Below, in pieces: positions 1-11,839 of a DNA stretch of 64,000 nucleotides. Source of the DNA: Whitmania pigra (taxonomy: Eukaryota > Annelida > Clitellata > Hirudinida > Haemopidae); NCBI GenBank assembly GCA_021613335.1, contig JAJTWR010000044.1:2048001-2112000 (forward strand). Direction: 5' to 3'. The notes under the pieces were generated by a model. It was not told the origin of the DNA. It worked only from the letters and a program-made list of their open reading frames with translations, and did no database searches. Each line of letters starts with the position of its first letter. Position 1 is the first letter of the stretch. Both the position numbers and the translations under genes were made by a program.

Positions 1-3000
1 CAGGTGTCACTGAATATTTACACCTTTGAAAACGTTGCCTTCCATGTTTTACATCAAAGGATTCCTCGCTTTTCCTTCCAAGTCCTCACATTTTGGTTCA
101 ACCACAAGAATCAAATAAACAGGTTTCTACTGGATATTCTGCTGAATTCTTCATTAGATTTTAATAATTAATTAATAAATTAACTGCTTTAATGTTTCAA
201 CTTAGGTGGAAAACAATTGATTATTATGTAACGAGGTGCAGAGGAAACCTCCAAATTATGGAACAACTCGACATTGTCGGACAAACGAGTGAATTTGCAA
301 GAATTTATGGAATCGAGTTTTTTGATGTCCTCAACAGAGGCTCGCAGGTTTGTTACAATCATATAATTATATTTATTATTATTTAATTTTTAGCATTAAC
401 AGTACAATGTGCCTCAGTTATAATTTGTGATTAACTCTTTTATTTACACTCAATTAGCACTGTTTTAACGAATAATTTATGGAAAGCGACTTTTAAAATA
501 AATGTTGATTCATCAACAGTACAGAGTAGAATCCATGATGCTGAGGTTGGCAAAACCACAAAATTTCATCGCTGTGAGTCCAAGTGTACAGCAGAGGGCA
601 GCCATGCGCTCCCCCGAGTGCATCCCTCTGAACCTCGAACCCCGGTCTGACTTTTACACCGACCCCATCGTGGTTCTCGATTTCCAGTCCCTTTACCCTT
701 CCGTTATGATTGCTTATAATTACTGCTTCTCAACCTGCCTTGGCAGGATGAAGCACTTCTCAAAAGCAAAGTAATTTTTCTAATGTTGTACACTCGTGTG
801 CGTGCGTGCGTGTGGTTGTACAGCTGATCAGTAATTTTATTTCAGAGAAGGACCATTTGAATTTGGATGCACGTCCTTGAGTCTCCAACCCGACCTCTTA
901 GAAGTAAAGGAATTATTTCCTGAATTTATTGGCTCATATTTATAATGATTCATAATTTTATTTACTTATAATTTAAATTATGATTCTCCTTGATTTCAGT
1001 CATTAAAGGATGATGTCAACATTTGTTCCAATGGAGTCGTGTTTATTAAGAGCAGCGTCAGAAAGGGCATCCTTCCTAGGTTGTTTTACATTTAATTTGT
1101 TTATGTCTTGCTGTCATGGTAACGCTGTAACAATGGCTTGTTTGGCAGCATGGTCGAAGAAATCTTGAACACAAGGCTGATGGTGAAGAAGGCAATGAAG
1201 ATCCACAAAGGTGATAAGGTTTGATTTGCATTCATTTATTTATTTATACTCAATTAACATTTTATTATTTCTATTTATTTATACTTTAACAATTCCGTAT
1301 TTGATGTCATTTATTTTAGGGTCTGCAAAGGATCCTCCACTCGAGACAGTTGGGTTTAAAACTAATTGCCAATGTCACCTTTGGCTACACGTCCGCTAAC
1401 TTTTCTGGAAGAATGGCCTGTGTTGAGGTTGGGTTTTTTTAAATATCTTGAAAAATAAATTAACAATTGTTAGATTATTAAAATAGAAATATTTTAATCG
1501 TGGAATTAATCAAATGAGGGTTAGATTGCATAACAGAAATATTTTAATCATGGAATTAATCAAATGAGGGTTAGATTGCATAACAGAAATATTTTAATCG
1601 TGGAATTAAACAGGTTGGTGACAGCATTATGAGAAAGGCCCGAGACACTCTGGAGGCCGCAATTTCATTGGTCGAAAAAAACTTGGAGTGGGGGGCTGAA
1701 GTGGTCTACGGAGACACGGACAGGTTTGTGTTTTTAGGATTTCATTAAAATAATATTAGTGATACAATTTTAGTGATGAAACATTTATGCAGTGATGTAG
1801 CACAACATTAGTTAGTTAATTAATTATTTAATGCATGTTTCCAGCATGTTTGTCCTCCTGAGAGGAAGGTCAAAGGATCAGGCCTTCAGGATTGGTCAGG
1901 AAATTGCTGAGGTTGTAACGAGGAGCAATCCTAAACCTGTGAAATTAAAACTTGAGAAGGTGATGAAGGGATTAAATTACCGTGAATTGTCTGTTGTTCT
2001 GTTAATTTCACTGTTTTACCCAACAACATTTCAAAGTTGGTCGCATTCATTAGCCACAGTTTTATGAACATTTTGCCATTTCATCACTGAGCCTGGAATT
2101 CCTAAAGCTAGCACTTAATAATTTATTTTTAATTTTATGTTGTTAATTGAATTAACTCTTCATGCTTCAGGTATATATGCCTTGCATCCTGCAAACAAAG
2201 AAGAGATATGTTGGATTCATGTATGAATCTCCAGATCAGAAAGAGCCTGTTTTTGATGCCAAAGGAATTGAGACTGTAAGACGAGACAATTGTCCAGTTG
2301 TTTCAAAGGTACTTACAATTGAATCTTGTTTTGTAACCTTTCATTTCAATAAAAAATTTTTTGTTAATTTTTATTCCATGTTTATAAAGATGAAACCGAG
2401 GAGCTTTTTATTTCAGATTCTTGAGAAATCCTTGAAGACTCTTTTCTTGACATGTGACTTGAATCTTGTGAAGGTCTACATTCAAAAGCAGTGCATCAAA
2501 GTTCTCGATGGAAGAACACCTCTTCATGATTTTATATTTGCAAAGGAGTACAGAGGAAAGGCCCAATATCAGCCTAATGCATGTATTCCTGCACTAGAGA
2601 TTGCCAGGTTTGTTGTTGAAGGAGTGCTTGGAATCACAAGAATATCTAAATTTATTTTGATGAGAACGATAAAGGCAGATTCAACATTTTAATGAAATTC
2701 GTTATCTGTAAAAGTAACTGTTCCTAAAATATTGCATATCATCCACTTACCATGTACAATCAAACCACCAGACAAAGGCTGCTAAGAGACAGAAGGTCCG
2801 AGCCCCTGGTTGGCGAAAGAGTTCCGTACGTCATCGTGCACGGCGCTCCTAACCAACCTCTCATAAAACTGGTGAGGGAGCCGCACGAGCTGCTGGAAGA
2901 TGGAGCTCTGAGGATAAATTCCACGTACTACCTGCTCAAACAAGTTCTGCCAACCATCAACAGATTCACCATGCTCTTCAGAGTAGAAGCCGTGCAGTGG

Positions 3001-3570
3001 TTTCACGACATGCCAAGAACGTTGAAGTTGAACGCGAAGTTGTTTGATTGTCCGACGACAGAACAAAACGAGACTCATAAGAACAACTTGAATCAATACT
3101 TTTCCGGTGGAGACTGCCTCGTTTGTTCTGAATTGTGCTCCTCAGACCTGTGCAGTGAGTGCAGAAGTGACGACCAAAAGAGGTTGTTGTTCTTGTCTTC
3201 GCAGGTCAGGAAGAGTCAAGCACAACTTCACGAGGCGCAGAAGGTGAGCTGATTCGTCATTTCAGATTAAATTTTGCTTTGGAATCAAATACTAGACATT
3301 TATCTCTATTTTTAATTGTAGTTTTTGAAAGAATTAACAATAACATATATTTACAAACTATAAAATAATAGATGCAGCAATTGTGCGACCCATAATTTCA
3401 TATACAGCCAAATTATTTTAATTTTCAAGGTTTGTACTGCTTGCAAGGGATGGCAGGAGCGGGAGGATCCATGCACCTCATTGGACTGCCCGATATTCTT
3501 CAGAAGGGTCAAGTCAGCAAGAGCATCACTGAGGACTGAAGCACTTTTGCTGAAGCTACAGGATTTATAG
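1..3570 (+). CDS. REV3L: DNA polymerase zeta catalytic subunit REV3L, 3' part (5' end outside window)
   Basis: Catalytic subunit of the B-family translesion polymerase zeta, which extends mismatched or lesion-containing primers in the nucleus. Thirteen exons can be joined in phase: 1-122, 206-347, 520-770, 846-903, 1000-1079, 1149-1218, 1320-1427, 1614-1723, 1845-1959, 2171-2308, 2417-2607, 2778-3243 and 3430-3570. The first exon is already inside the exonuclease-like region. Polymerase motif A (DFQSLYPS, about 680-705), the motif B region (KLIANVTFGYTSANFSGR) and motif C split over an intron (YGDTD then SMFVLL) are all intact, so the polymerase looks active. The C-terminus has two cysteine clusters: CLVC...LCSEC in the 2778-3243 exon and CTAC...CTSLDC in the last exon. 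In this family these are the zinc site and the [4Fe-4S] cluster that binds the accessory subunits. It converges on BRE1. Confidence 0.96.
1485..1611. repeat. 50-bp minisatellite in a REV3L intron
   Basis: Two nearly identical 50-bp units (1485-1534 and 1535-1584) are followed by a partial third of about 27 bp that runs directly into the acceptor of the next REV3L exon at 1614. Units one and two differ at one visible base (tcg versus tca). The third copy diverges only where it supplies the cag acceptor. Confidence 0.9.
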
Positions 3571-3915
3571 GACTGCATGCCAACCTGACTGAATAAATTA
3601 CTGTTGCATTATATGACTGTTTAGGATTCACAATTTATATATTTATAGGAATTTTGCATTATTTTGATTGCATGACATTATTTGAGAAAATTTATTTAAA
3701 AAGCAACAAACACTGCAGTTCTTGAACATTTAACTTGTTAATTTTGAAGAAATTAAAACCAAAATCTTTAAAATCGAGTTCAATTTGAAAACATTTTAAA
3801 ACAATGCAAGAATGTCTTAAAAATAGCATCTCAATATGTAGAAAGTTTTATTTTAAATTTAAGCCTGAAACAACGACTTCCATGTCTTTGCTATAGTCAG
3901 TCAGTCAGAATAAAT
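3571..3915. terminator. Convergent 3' ends of REV3L and BRE1
   Basis: This gap separates two convergent genes. AATAAA at 3592-3597, 21 bp after the REV3L stop, is the likely plus-strand poly(A) signal. TTTATT at 3847-3852, which reads AATAAA on the minus strand, lies about 65 bp past the BRE1 stop and is its likely signal. The transcripts therefore probably end without overlapping. No other feature is seen. Confidence 0.65.
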
Positions 3916-6900
3916 CTATTCCAGATAAATTCTATGGTAGTCGTTTGCACCAAAAGTGGCGTTGCACTTGGGGCATTTTCTTTGTCTTGTTTCGTATCTC
4001 GTCTTGAGGCATTCCAAGCAAAAAACGTGGAAGCATTTGGTGAGCACAGCATCTTTCTTTTTGACTTTGCAGGAAGGGCATGTCAGTTGCTCCTGAAATT
4101 TATAATTAAGTGTTGATACGAACATATTAAACAAATAATACTTATAGTAATAATAATATTACAACATATTTACTACATTTTATATAATTTTGTATAAAAT
4201 GTTTTATATGGAACAAATAATAATAATAGTATAATAATATTAATTATTAATAATAATTTCTATTTTAAGATACCTTGTACTCCCTGATCTCTTCCATCAA
4301 GACCTCATCTGCTGAACTGGCCATTTCGATCTTCTTTGCTCTGTCCAGCTTCTTTCTGATAGTGGCCACCTCTTCCTATAAAATTATATTATTAATAAAA
4401 TATAAATGGAAGTTATTTTAGTTGGAATTGGTTGGAACAAATCAGACCTGCATGCGTCTGTATTTGAAGCTTTGTTGTTGCAACGCTGTTGTTTTGTCTG
4501 TAACAGCTGTCTGTGCCTCTTTCAGCTGGGCATGGTACTTATCCAAGTGCAATTTCAAATCAGTAGCTGATTGAACACTTTCTACAGCTTTTCTTTTGTG
4601 CAATTCGAGGGCCTGCTGCTTCAGCCTAAGCAAAGATGCAGAGCAAGGTGGTTTAGATCAGACATGTGAATGTACAGAGTAATGTAATTCCAGTGGGATA
4701 ATATTAGAATAAAATATAATTTTCATGTAATTGATCAAAAATTCCAGAAATAAAGAGTACTTAGAAATACTAACGTCAACTCCTTGTCAAGTGAGTTAAT
4801 GGTGGACATGAGGAGTCTTTCCTTCTCCTCCAGCTTCCTGACGACAACATTCTGAGCATCCAATTGGTGCTGCAGAGTTTCAACCTGCTCATTGAGAATG
4901 TCTTTTTCATCCCTCAGGAGTTTCTGAATCTGATTCGACTTGATTCTCTGTTAATGAAATGCTCATTAAAGCAGACTGATCATATTTTGATTGACTTCAA
5001 ACTGCCGATCAGATAACGGATCCTCACCTCTGACATGAGCTTAAAGTTAGCATCATCTTTCTCCCTCAGCTGTTGAAGAAGTCGAACATTTTGTTCCTGC
5101 ATGTCTTCAAATGCCTGCCCAGTAACTTCCATCTCACTCAGCATAGCTTCCTCCTCCTTGAAATCCAAGAAATTCATAAGTTAAACACAAAAAACAAACT
5201 GCATTTAACTTTAATATCCAAATCTCCTCTCAACTTGGAGTGATTCAAGTGATGAACTAATTGACCTGCTTTTGTGCTGCCAAGTTCTTCTGAAGGTCAG
5301 CAATGGTGTCCTCGTACTTCTTCAGTTTCTTGTTGAGATCGTCATCGGAATACTTCTTCCTCTCCTTCTTGTCGACCTCTTGCTGCAACTTTCTGATTTG
5401 ATTCTTCAACTCCTCCATTTCGAGTCTCGCCTTCTTCTCAGAGGCAGCAACTTGCTTTTAAAACAAATTAGAGAGATAAATTGCCTATAAAAAACTTTTA
5501 AAGGATAATTCAGCATGATGGCTTTGTGTTATTCGTAAATGCATGTTCAATAACTTATCCATCAGCTGTGGAGAATAATGACAAATTGGTTACTAACATG
5601 CGACTTGTCGCGTCCGTCTTTTGACATATTCTTCAAACTTTCCCAATGCAATTTAGTTTCTCTTTCCTTTTCTTGAAGCTTCCTTGGATTACCAATTTAG
5701 AAGGTTTTTAGAAGAATTTTTAATTTGAAATAGATCATTTATAAAAAAAACTTTGCATGAATCTACAATGATGCAATTTTTTGAGAAGCCAACAATTTGC
5801 AGAATAAAAGAGAAATACTTTGCTTTGCAATAAGCAATTTGAGTTGAATTGATTCCAAGAAAATGTCATGACATTAAAACTCAAAAAAAGCCTGTACTTT
5901 CGGCATGCGTGTTGGCTGAACGCATCCCATTCATGCACGTAACACACTTGAAGATAAGCTAACAAAAAGATGAATATGTAAAAGTCCAACTTGATTTCAT
6001 TCTTCATGTCTCTGATGGCTTCCATTTCTTGCTTGTTCTTCTCGGCTTCCTCTTGTTCCTTTGCAGCATCCGACATCAACGACGTCTCTTGCTCGGCAGC
6101 AGGTTTAACCGTCGATGCAGCATTTTCTTGCCTCAACTGTGTAATAAAGCCATTTTAGTACACATTCAATGGTTCAGTGAGGGGTATTGAAAATGGTTGG
6201 CAGATCCCAGTAAATTGTTTACCTAACTCACCTTGTTGATCTCTGTTTGAGCTTCCTTGAGTTTCCTCTTGTATCTTTGTATCTCGCCTTTCAATTGTTC
6301 GTTGTGGTTCTTCAGACTGCTGATCAGATTTCTCATTTCTTTGTTTATGGGGCCTGTTTTAAAATCAACGCTTTCAATTAGAATTTCTTTAGTCAAGACT
6401 TACTTTTAACAAACACGCACAACTTTATTAATATTCATCGACTTAAATAGAAAATTAATATTTTTAGTGTTGAATAAAATTCCTAGTCACCAGTTTGTTC
6501 ATTGGCTGTCAATGTTTGTTCAAACTCCATCCTGAGGAGATCATATTCCCTCCTGACCTGGGCATGTCCATCCTCCATTTCAATCATTTCCGTTCTCAAC
6601 TTCTTCTGCATGGAAAGTTCATCTGCCTGAAACAAGAAACCAGCAACTTTTTAACAATATTAATGCCAGAGTACCAAAATATTTAAAGTGTTTGTATTTT
6701 ATTGTTGTATCTGCATACATATACAAATGCACACTCATTTAAACTGATGTGCATCTGTATATATACTGATATGTATCTGTTCTAGTTTTATAGGCCAACC
6801 TCCATCTGCTGAATCTGTTTGAGGTGCGAAGCAGACGTCACGTCGAGGAGGTTTTTACACTCTTCCAAGTGTCCTTTCATTTGAGAACTTTCGTTGAAGA

Positions 6901-9443
6901 GGACCGAGAACTGGGACTGGAGACACTTGTACTCTGTGGTCTCCGTGACAACAGCCTCTGGCAGCATTGACAACTGAAAGAAATGGTTTAAATTAATTTG
7001 AATCAATCAATAAGCAATTTAAATTATAAGCAGCATAAAATCAATAACAAAATCAAAAGACGATGTTATTATTAAAATCTTAGAATTTAACCAATTCCGA
7101 GATGAAACATTTTTTATTAGGAAGCAGCCATCAACTAATACCAAGGTGAACATTTGTAGATCATTAACTTCAAAACTATAAATTAAAATGATCTGCTGAC
7201 AATGCAATGTTAACATACAACACAACAAGGAGTGACCAATAGCAACATTGCGTGCCTCGTTAAGAATGAGAAACCCATGTTGGACTCACATCCATCTTCA
7301 ACTTCTCGACCTCCTTCACAACCTGCTCGTGCTCCTCCTGAAGTTTCTCGAGTTCGCCGAGTCTTGTCGTGGCAAGTTCTCGCTGCTCTTCCAACTCAGC
7401 AGAAATCTCATTGAACTGTTAACAGGGTTGTTGTCTTATTGCAATGATATTTAAACATTCTTGGTAACAAGTATTTACTTATTCATTAGTATTTAATTAT
7501 TCCATCAATTCTTATAACAATCACTGCTAAGCAGCAACTTTTAACCCTTTCTAACCATGTTCTTGGAGACACCCTCACCGCCACCCTGAACTTTGATCTC
7601 TCCCTCCTGATAGGTCTTCAGCTTGGACAACACTTCATTCAGGTACTTGTCCATCTTGATGGCTCTGTTGTTCGATGTTTCCCTGTGGTATTCCAGCTCC
7701 TCGGCGTGGTTCTTCAACTCTGCGGCCTCGGTTTCGGCTGCTGCCAACTTATCTTGAAGTTCTAAATTCTGGAAAAATTTAATCGATTGTAAACTAATGT
7801 GTTAATTCGAACTTATTTGCGAGTGATGATGATGATGATATGAAATAATAATAAGGCTCAGTGGAATGGTTTACTTAATGTTTATGAAGTTACAAGAATA
7901 ACAATCTAGCTTTTAAATTATAGATATTTATTCTGTCTTTTAAGCAAATTAACATGAACAATTTTTCAGTATTCAATAATTTTGCACGAGTTTGTTGGAT
8001 TCATATTTAGAGCATTGAACCATGAAAGTATAAAATATTGCTTTAACCTTTAGGGTTATTTCATGGTGTTTCTGATGCATCTCAGTGATGAGGTTGTGGA
8101 GTCTTTTGTTTTCCTCCACCAGTCTGTCCATTTCTTCGATAACAGTGTCACTCAAGGAAACTTTCATGTCTGGGGTCGCTTCAGCAGAAGATTCCTTCTC
8201 ATCTGTTTTATCATCACTCTGTTCCTTCTCCTTGCTCTCATCATTTTCCTCTTTTGGTACTTTCTTTTCATCTTCTTCTTTCAATTCTTCTTCAACTTTA
8301 ACTTTAAAATGCCAAAAGGTCACATATTATTAGACGTGCATGAATAGTGATAACTTTAGTAAATCTATCGTGCATGGAATTCGTGAGCTCTTTGAGAGTG
8401 AAGAATCAATGACTGTACTGTTGTACAAATGGCTTCAAAGGTTATCAACTTGTAACAAGTTTAATAATTCAGGTCAAAATACCTGTAACTCCTTTTTTGT
8501 TCTTAATGGAATTCCACAGTTTTTCCTTTCTTTGCAGAAGTCTGTCATAAGCTTTTAGAAGTTTACCAATTGCACGCTCAGAGAACTCCACCCTTTGACT
8601 CAACTTGAGTTCAATTTCTTGCTTGTCCCACTGTGAGAGAAGTGTCAGGAATGAAGTCACTGCAGCACTTTCATCTGGTGATTGAATGGTTTCATTCCAA
8701 AGAAAGTAAGTCAATTGGATGCCAAAGATAAATAATTTAATAATATCCCTCTAAAGCAGAAATTGTATTTGTTATATAACATGGTTGCTTTTTGAACCTT
8801 AAAATGTAAGTATTTAATAAAACAATTATTTTATTATTGTAAGCCCAAAATTTACTTTGTTTTTCAGCTTCATCAGCGCCTTCAGCATCAAATCTCTGAA
8901 GGAGAACCCTAACATCTTCATCTAGCTAAATAAATGTAATAACAAACTAGTAATATCATAACATGAACACAAGTTCAATAAAGCTTTGTAAGAAATGAGC
9001 AATTACTTGATTCCAATATCTGTTAACAATGCAAAGTACTGCATCATCAGTAGCTTGTCGTTGTTCTAATTGTTCAATTCTTCTTTTTAATTCATCCTCA
9101 GCTTTTCTTCGCTGTTCAATTCTTTCCACCAGCTTCTTGTTTTGAAATTGCAGCACTTTTATGTCCATATCCTCCTATAAATGGGCAATTTATACTTATC
9201 AACTGGAACAAATCTTTCGAAATTCATATCAACATTTAAAATTAATCTGGCAAATCCTTTATCAGATGGGAGTGGTTCATTAACGGCTAATATAGATTGT
9301 TGAACGTTTACCAATGAATACACGGGTCCAATTTTTGCCGGCTCAAATTGAATCATTGCCTTCTTGGCAGGTGGTCCAGAAGACTGACCCTGATCATTCG
9401 GCCGTTTAGTGCTCATATTTCCAACGTTGCAAACCTCGGCCAC
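3916..9443 (-). CDS. BRE1: E3 ubiquitin-protein ligase BRE1 (RNF20/RNF40)
   Basis: Nuclear E3 ligase that, with RAD6, monoubiquitinates histone H2B during transcription. About 18 minus-strand exons are visible. The first (9312-9416 or 9443) holds a KKA nuclear-signal-like stretch. The second (9008-9174) has the family signature [18 protein letters not shown]. An acidic, Lys/Glu-rich exon follows at about 8056-8300. Long heptad-rich coiled-coil exons come next: about 7556-7770, 7290-7417, 6800-6975, 6491-6628, 6231-6352, 5990-6136, 5600-5690, 5266-5460, 5025-5162, 4777-4950, 4448-4627 and 4272-4377. The last exon, about 3916-4095, is a complete C3HC4 RING ([17 protein letters not shown]) ending in the conserved DYHRIYLE. 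The MSTKR start at 9416 looks more like the family than the in-frame Met at 9443. Exon borders in the coiled coil are approximate. RNF20 and RNF40 are vertebrate duplicates, so one BRE1 is expected here. Confidence 0.95.
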
Positions 9444-9790
9444 TACTTTCCAACTTTGTTTACTTGAACAGTAATGGTGATACTAATAACCGTCAAAAAC
9501 CGTAACTGATTACAACTGTAATAAATTTTTGAATTAAATTAATGCCAAACTTGTTTTAAAATAATAAACATGCAATAAAATAAAATAGATTAACAGCATC
9601 AAAAGCTAATAGTTTAAAATACTTTAACTACGGTCATTTGCTAAAGCGAAATTTATTTTCTACAAATAATATTTTGAATTAATTCTATGCAAATATATTA
9701 CAATTTAAATGCGTGAGCTAAGCTTTATCTAACCAATAGAAAAATTGAATAAACTATTGCAGCGGTTCTCAACCTTTTTGGCGCTGCGAC
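9444..9790. other. BRE1 upstream region and left part of an outer hAT-like repeat
   Basis: About 315 bp of AT-rich sequence upstream of BRE1 shows no gene. At 9760 begins a CAGCGGTTCTCAACC-type end, a common terminus of hAT-family non-autonomous elements. It is interrupted at 9791 by the next element and resumes after 10954 with GC-rich sequence (ctgcgacccctcgg). I did not find its opposite terminus. Confidence 0.5.
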
Positions 9791-10954
9791 TAGAGATGTA
9801 AAAAAACATTGTTTTTTTGGTCCGAGTGTTTTATGTGTTTTTTATGAGTTTTTTTTATTGTTTTTTTTTATGTTTTTTTTTTAAATTTGTTGAAAAGTGA
9901 TGGTTCATGATTAGTTAAACAAGTTTATTGCAACATAAGTAAAAAATAATACAAAACTAGAGCAACAGTGCTAATTTAAATCAAGTTCTGAGTCCATTTC
10001 ACCAAATAGTCTTCTGCTTCAGAGTTGTAATTACCTTCTGAAGAAGCTTACAGCTTTAAATTTTGGGGAATAAAAACCAGTTTTGTAGCCCTGTTTGTGG
10101 TGAGTTGGTTCCGTTTATCATTTTGGATAAATGAATATGCACTGAAACACTGGGTATACTTAAGAAAGACTTTAACAAGTTATTCAAATGGGCAGAAGAT
10201 TGGCAGATGCTTTTCAACGTAAGCAAAATCTCCATTATGCATATGGGATGCAAAAACACGAAAGTTGAATATGTATTTGGAGGAAGCATTCTGGAGCAGT
10301 CTAATCATGAAAGAGATCTGGGGGTAATAATGCAGAACAATGAAAAAGCATCTCAACAGTGCGTGGAAGTTGCTAAAAAAGCAGAGTACTTGGAATGATA
10401 AAGAGAACATTAGTGAGTAGGGACAAGTATGTAATATTGAGATTGTATAAGGCATTAGTAAGGCCACATCTTGAGTACTGTGTGCAGGTGTGAAACCCTC
10501 ATTTGAGAAAGGATGTGGAAGTGTTGGAAAGAGTACAAAAAAGGGCAACCATGATGATAGAAGGTTTTGGAAAGCTGAGTTACGAGGAAAGATTAAGTAG
10601 ATGTAAATTAACAACTCTGGAAAAGAGAAGAAATAAAGGGGACCTCATCGAGGCATTCAAAATTTTATCAGGAAGGGAAGGCCTTTTGCCTGAACAGTTT
10701 TTCGAAGCCACAAAAAGTGCTTCTACCAGAGAGCACAATTGTAAATTATATAGAAAGGCATCGGGAAACTTGAAAAATAATTATTTCAGGACAAGGGTGG
10801 TTTCTTTAGAACATCAAAACTTCATTTTTAAAGTTATAAATTTTTTGTTTTGTTTTTTATGTTTTTTTGTGTTTTTTTTTTGAGTTGAAATATTTCAAAA
10901 AGAACAAAACATTTTGAAATAAAACAATTGAAATATTTCACGCTCACATCTCTA
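9791..10954. mobile_element. Non-autonomous hAT-type element with 8-bp target duplication
   Basis: The element begins TAGAGATGT and ends ACATCTCTA, a perfect 9-bp terminal inverted repeat. It is flanked by the exact 8-bp direct repeat GCTGCGAC at 9783-9790 and 10955-10962. An 8-bp duplication is the hallmark of hAT transposition. It sits inside an older repeat starting at 9760. Both subterminal regions are rich in T-runs. The interior carries a LINE reverse-transcriptase fragment and no transposase, so the element would have depended on a transposase encoded elsewhere. Confidence 0.85.
10180..10800 (+). pseudogene. Non-LTR retrotransposon reverse-transcriptase fragment (C-terminal part)
   Basis: Plus-strand translation gives the typical post-catalytic part of a LINE reverse transcriptase: MLFNVSKISIMHMGCKN, then NHERDLGVIM, then RLYKALVRPHLEY, DVEVLERVQKRAT, LTTLEKRRNKGDLIEAFKIL. 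The reading breaks by a frameshift near 10395-10400 and has a stop in place of the usual Trp near 10490. The catalytic YADD region is not present. It lies entirely within the hAT-type element, so it was either captured by that element or inserted into it. Confidence 0.85.
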
Positions 10955-11167
10955 GCTGCGACCCCTCGGCAGCACGTGCCATGCTTTGGCGACCCCCAAC
11001 AACAAAATTGATTGCGCAATTAAAATTGGAGCAGGAAGACTTTCTGGAAGGTCGCAGGTTATATTAATATTTTTGCGCATCTTTGTGGGAAAAGTGCAGC
11101 AAGAACGAATGACCACTGAACAGCCAGATTCTTGACAAATCCCCAAATTGTATCCAGTTGACGAAGC

Positions 11168-11297
11168 CATCCATAAATGACGTCACGCATTTAGTGGGAG
11201 AGTTCAAACATTTGTGACGATTCGTGGCGATGGGGAGGGGCAGGGGTACATATGTTCCCGACTCAATGTGCAGGGGTACTAAAATGAGGCTTACAAA
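11168..11297. repeat. Fragments of two interspersed repeats
   Basis: Positions 11168-11220 (ccataaatgacgtcacgc, then gttcaaacatttgtgacg) match, in inverted orientation, the right half of the repeat at 57473-57775. Positions 11231-11297 (ggggtacatatgttccc, then ggggtactaaaatgaggc) are a diverged copy of the left subterminal region of the hAT derivative that starts at 11380. Confidence 0.6.
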
Positions 11298-11379
11298 TGA
11301 GGCTTTTTATGTTCGTATTATAAGAGATATGTTATATCACAAAATGACTGCATCTTTTTTGCGAATTCTATGTGGCTTG

Positions 11380-11831
11380 CTGAGGCGTAGCTAAGGGGGC
11401 GGAGGGGTACATATGTCCCCGGGCGCCAAGATACAGGGGCGCCAAAATGAGGCTTAATGCATCAATGGGACAGAATCGTCTCAGTGATCTTGCTCTTCTT
11501 GGTATAGAAAGAGAAACGCTTGAGAAAACAGACTTTGATGACGTTATTGATCAGTTTGCAACTGTTAAATCAAGAAAAATAAATCTATTTTAGACAGTAT
11601 TAGACTACTATGCATGTAAATCATCTTAGACTGTGACTGATTGGGTGAAGCATGCGCTACTATTTGTAGAACGTTTTTTCACTTTTAAATGGATGCCTTG
11701 TGCCATTAAAATTTGATTTTTATTTCAATTTCAAATGTAGTGTAATACAGTAAGATTAAATATATAGACATGGAAAAGGGCGCCAATTCTATAGTTTGCC
11801 CCGGGCGCAAAATGCCCAGGCTACGCCTCTG
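11380..11831. mobile_element. Short hAT derivative with transposase C-terminus
   Basis: This 452-bp element has ends CTGAGGCGTAGC and, on the other strand, CAGAGGCGTAGC, which match at 11 of 12 bases. The flanks GTGGCTTG (11372-11379) and GTGGCCTG (11832-11839) match at 7 of 8 bases, consistent with an old 8-bp hAT target duplication. Subterminal gggcgcc motifs occur at both ends. Inside is a transposase fragment (11465-11593). Confidence 0.72.
11465..11593 (+). pseudogene. hAT transposase C-terminal fragment
   Basis: An uninterrupted 42-codon reading frame ends at its own stop and matches the C-terminus of hAT transposases of the ZMYM/DUF4371 type: QNRLSDLALLGIERE, then DFDDVIDQFATVKSRKINLF. 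Only the extreme C-terminus after the dimerisation region is left; the catalytic core is gone. Confidence 0.8.
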
Positions 11832-11839
11832 GTGGCCTG

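Noticed and set aside
2782..3096. 104-codon minus-strand frame
   Set aside because: Antisense to a conserved REV3L exon with clear homology on the plus strand.
8063..8347. 94-codon plus-strand frame rich in Phe and Leu, resembling a membrane protein
   Set aside because: Antisense shadow of the acidic Lys/Glu-rich BRE1 exon on the minus strand.
10207..10883. Possible active reverse-transcriptase gene
   Set aside because: Only the C-terminal part is present, with a frameshift, a stop and no catalytic YADD region.
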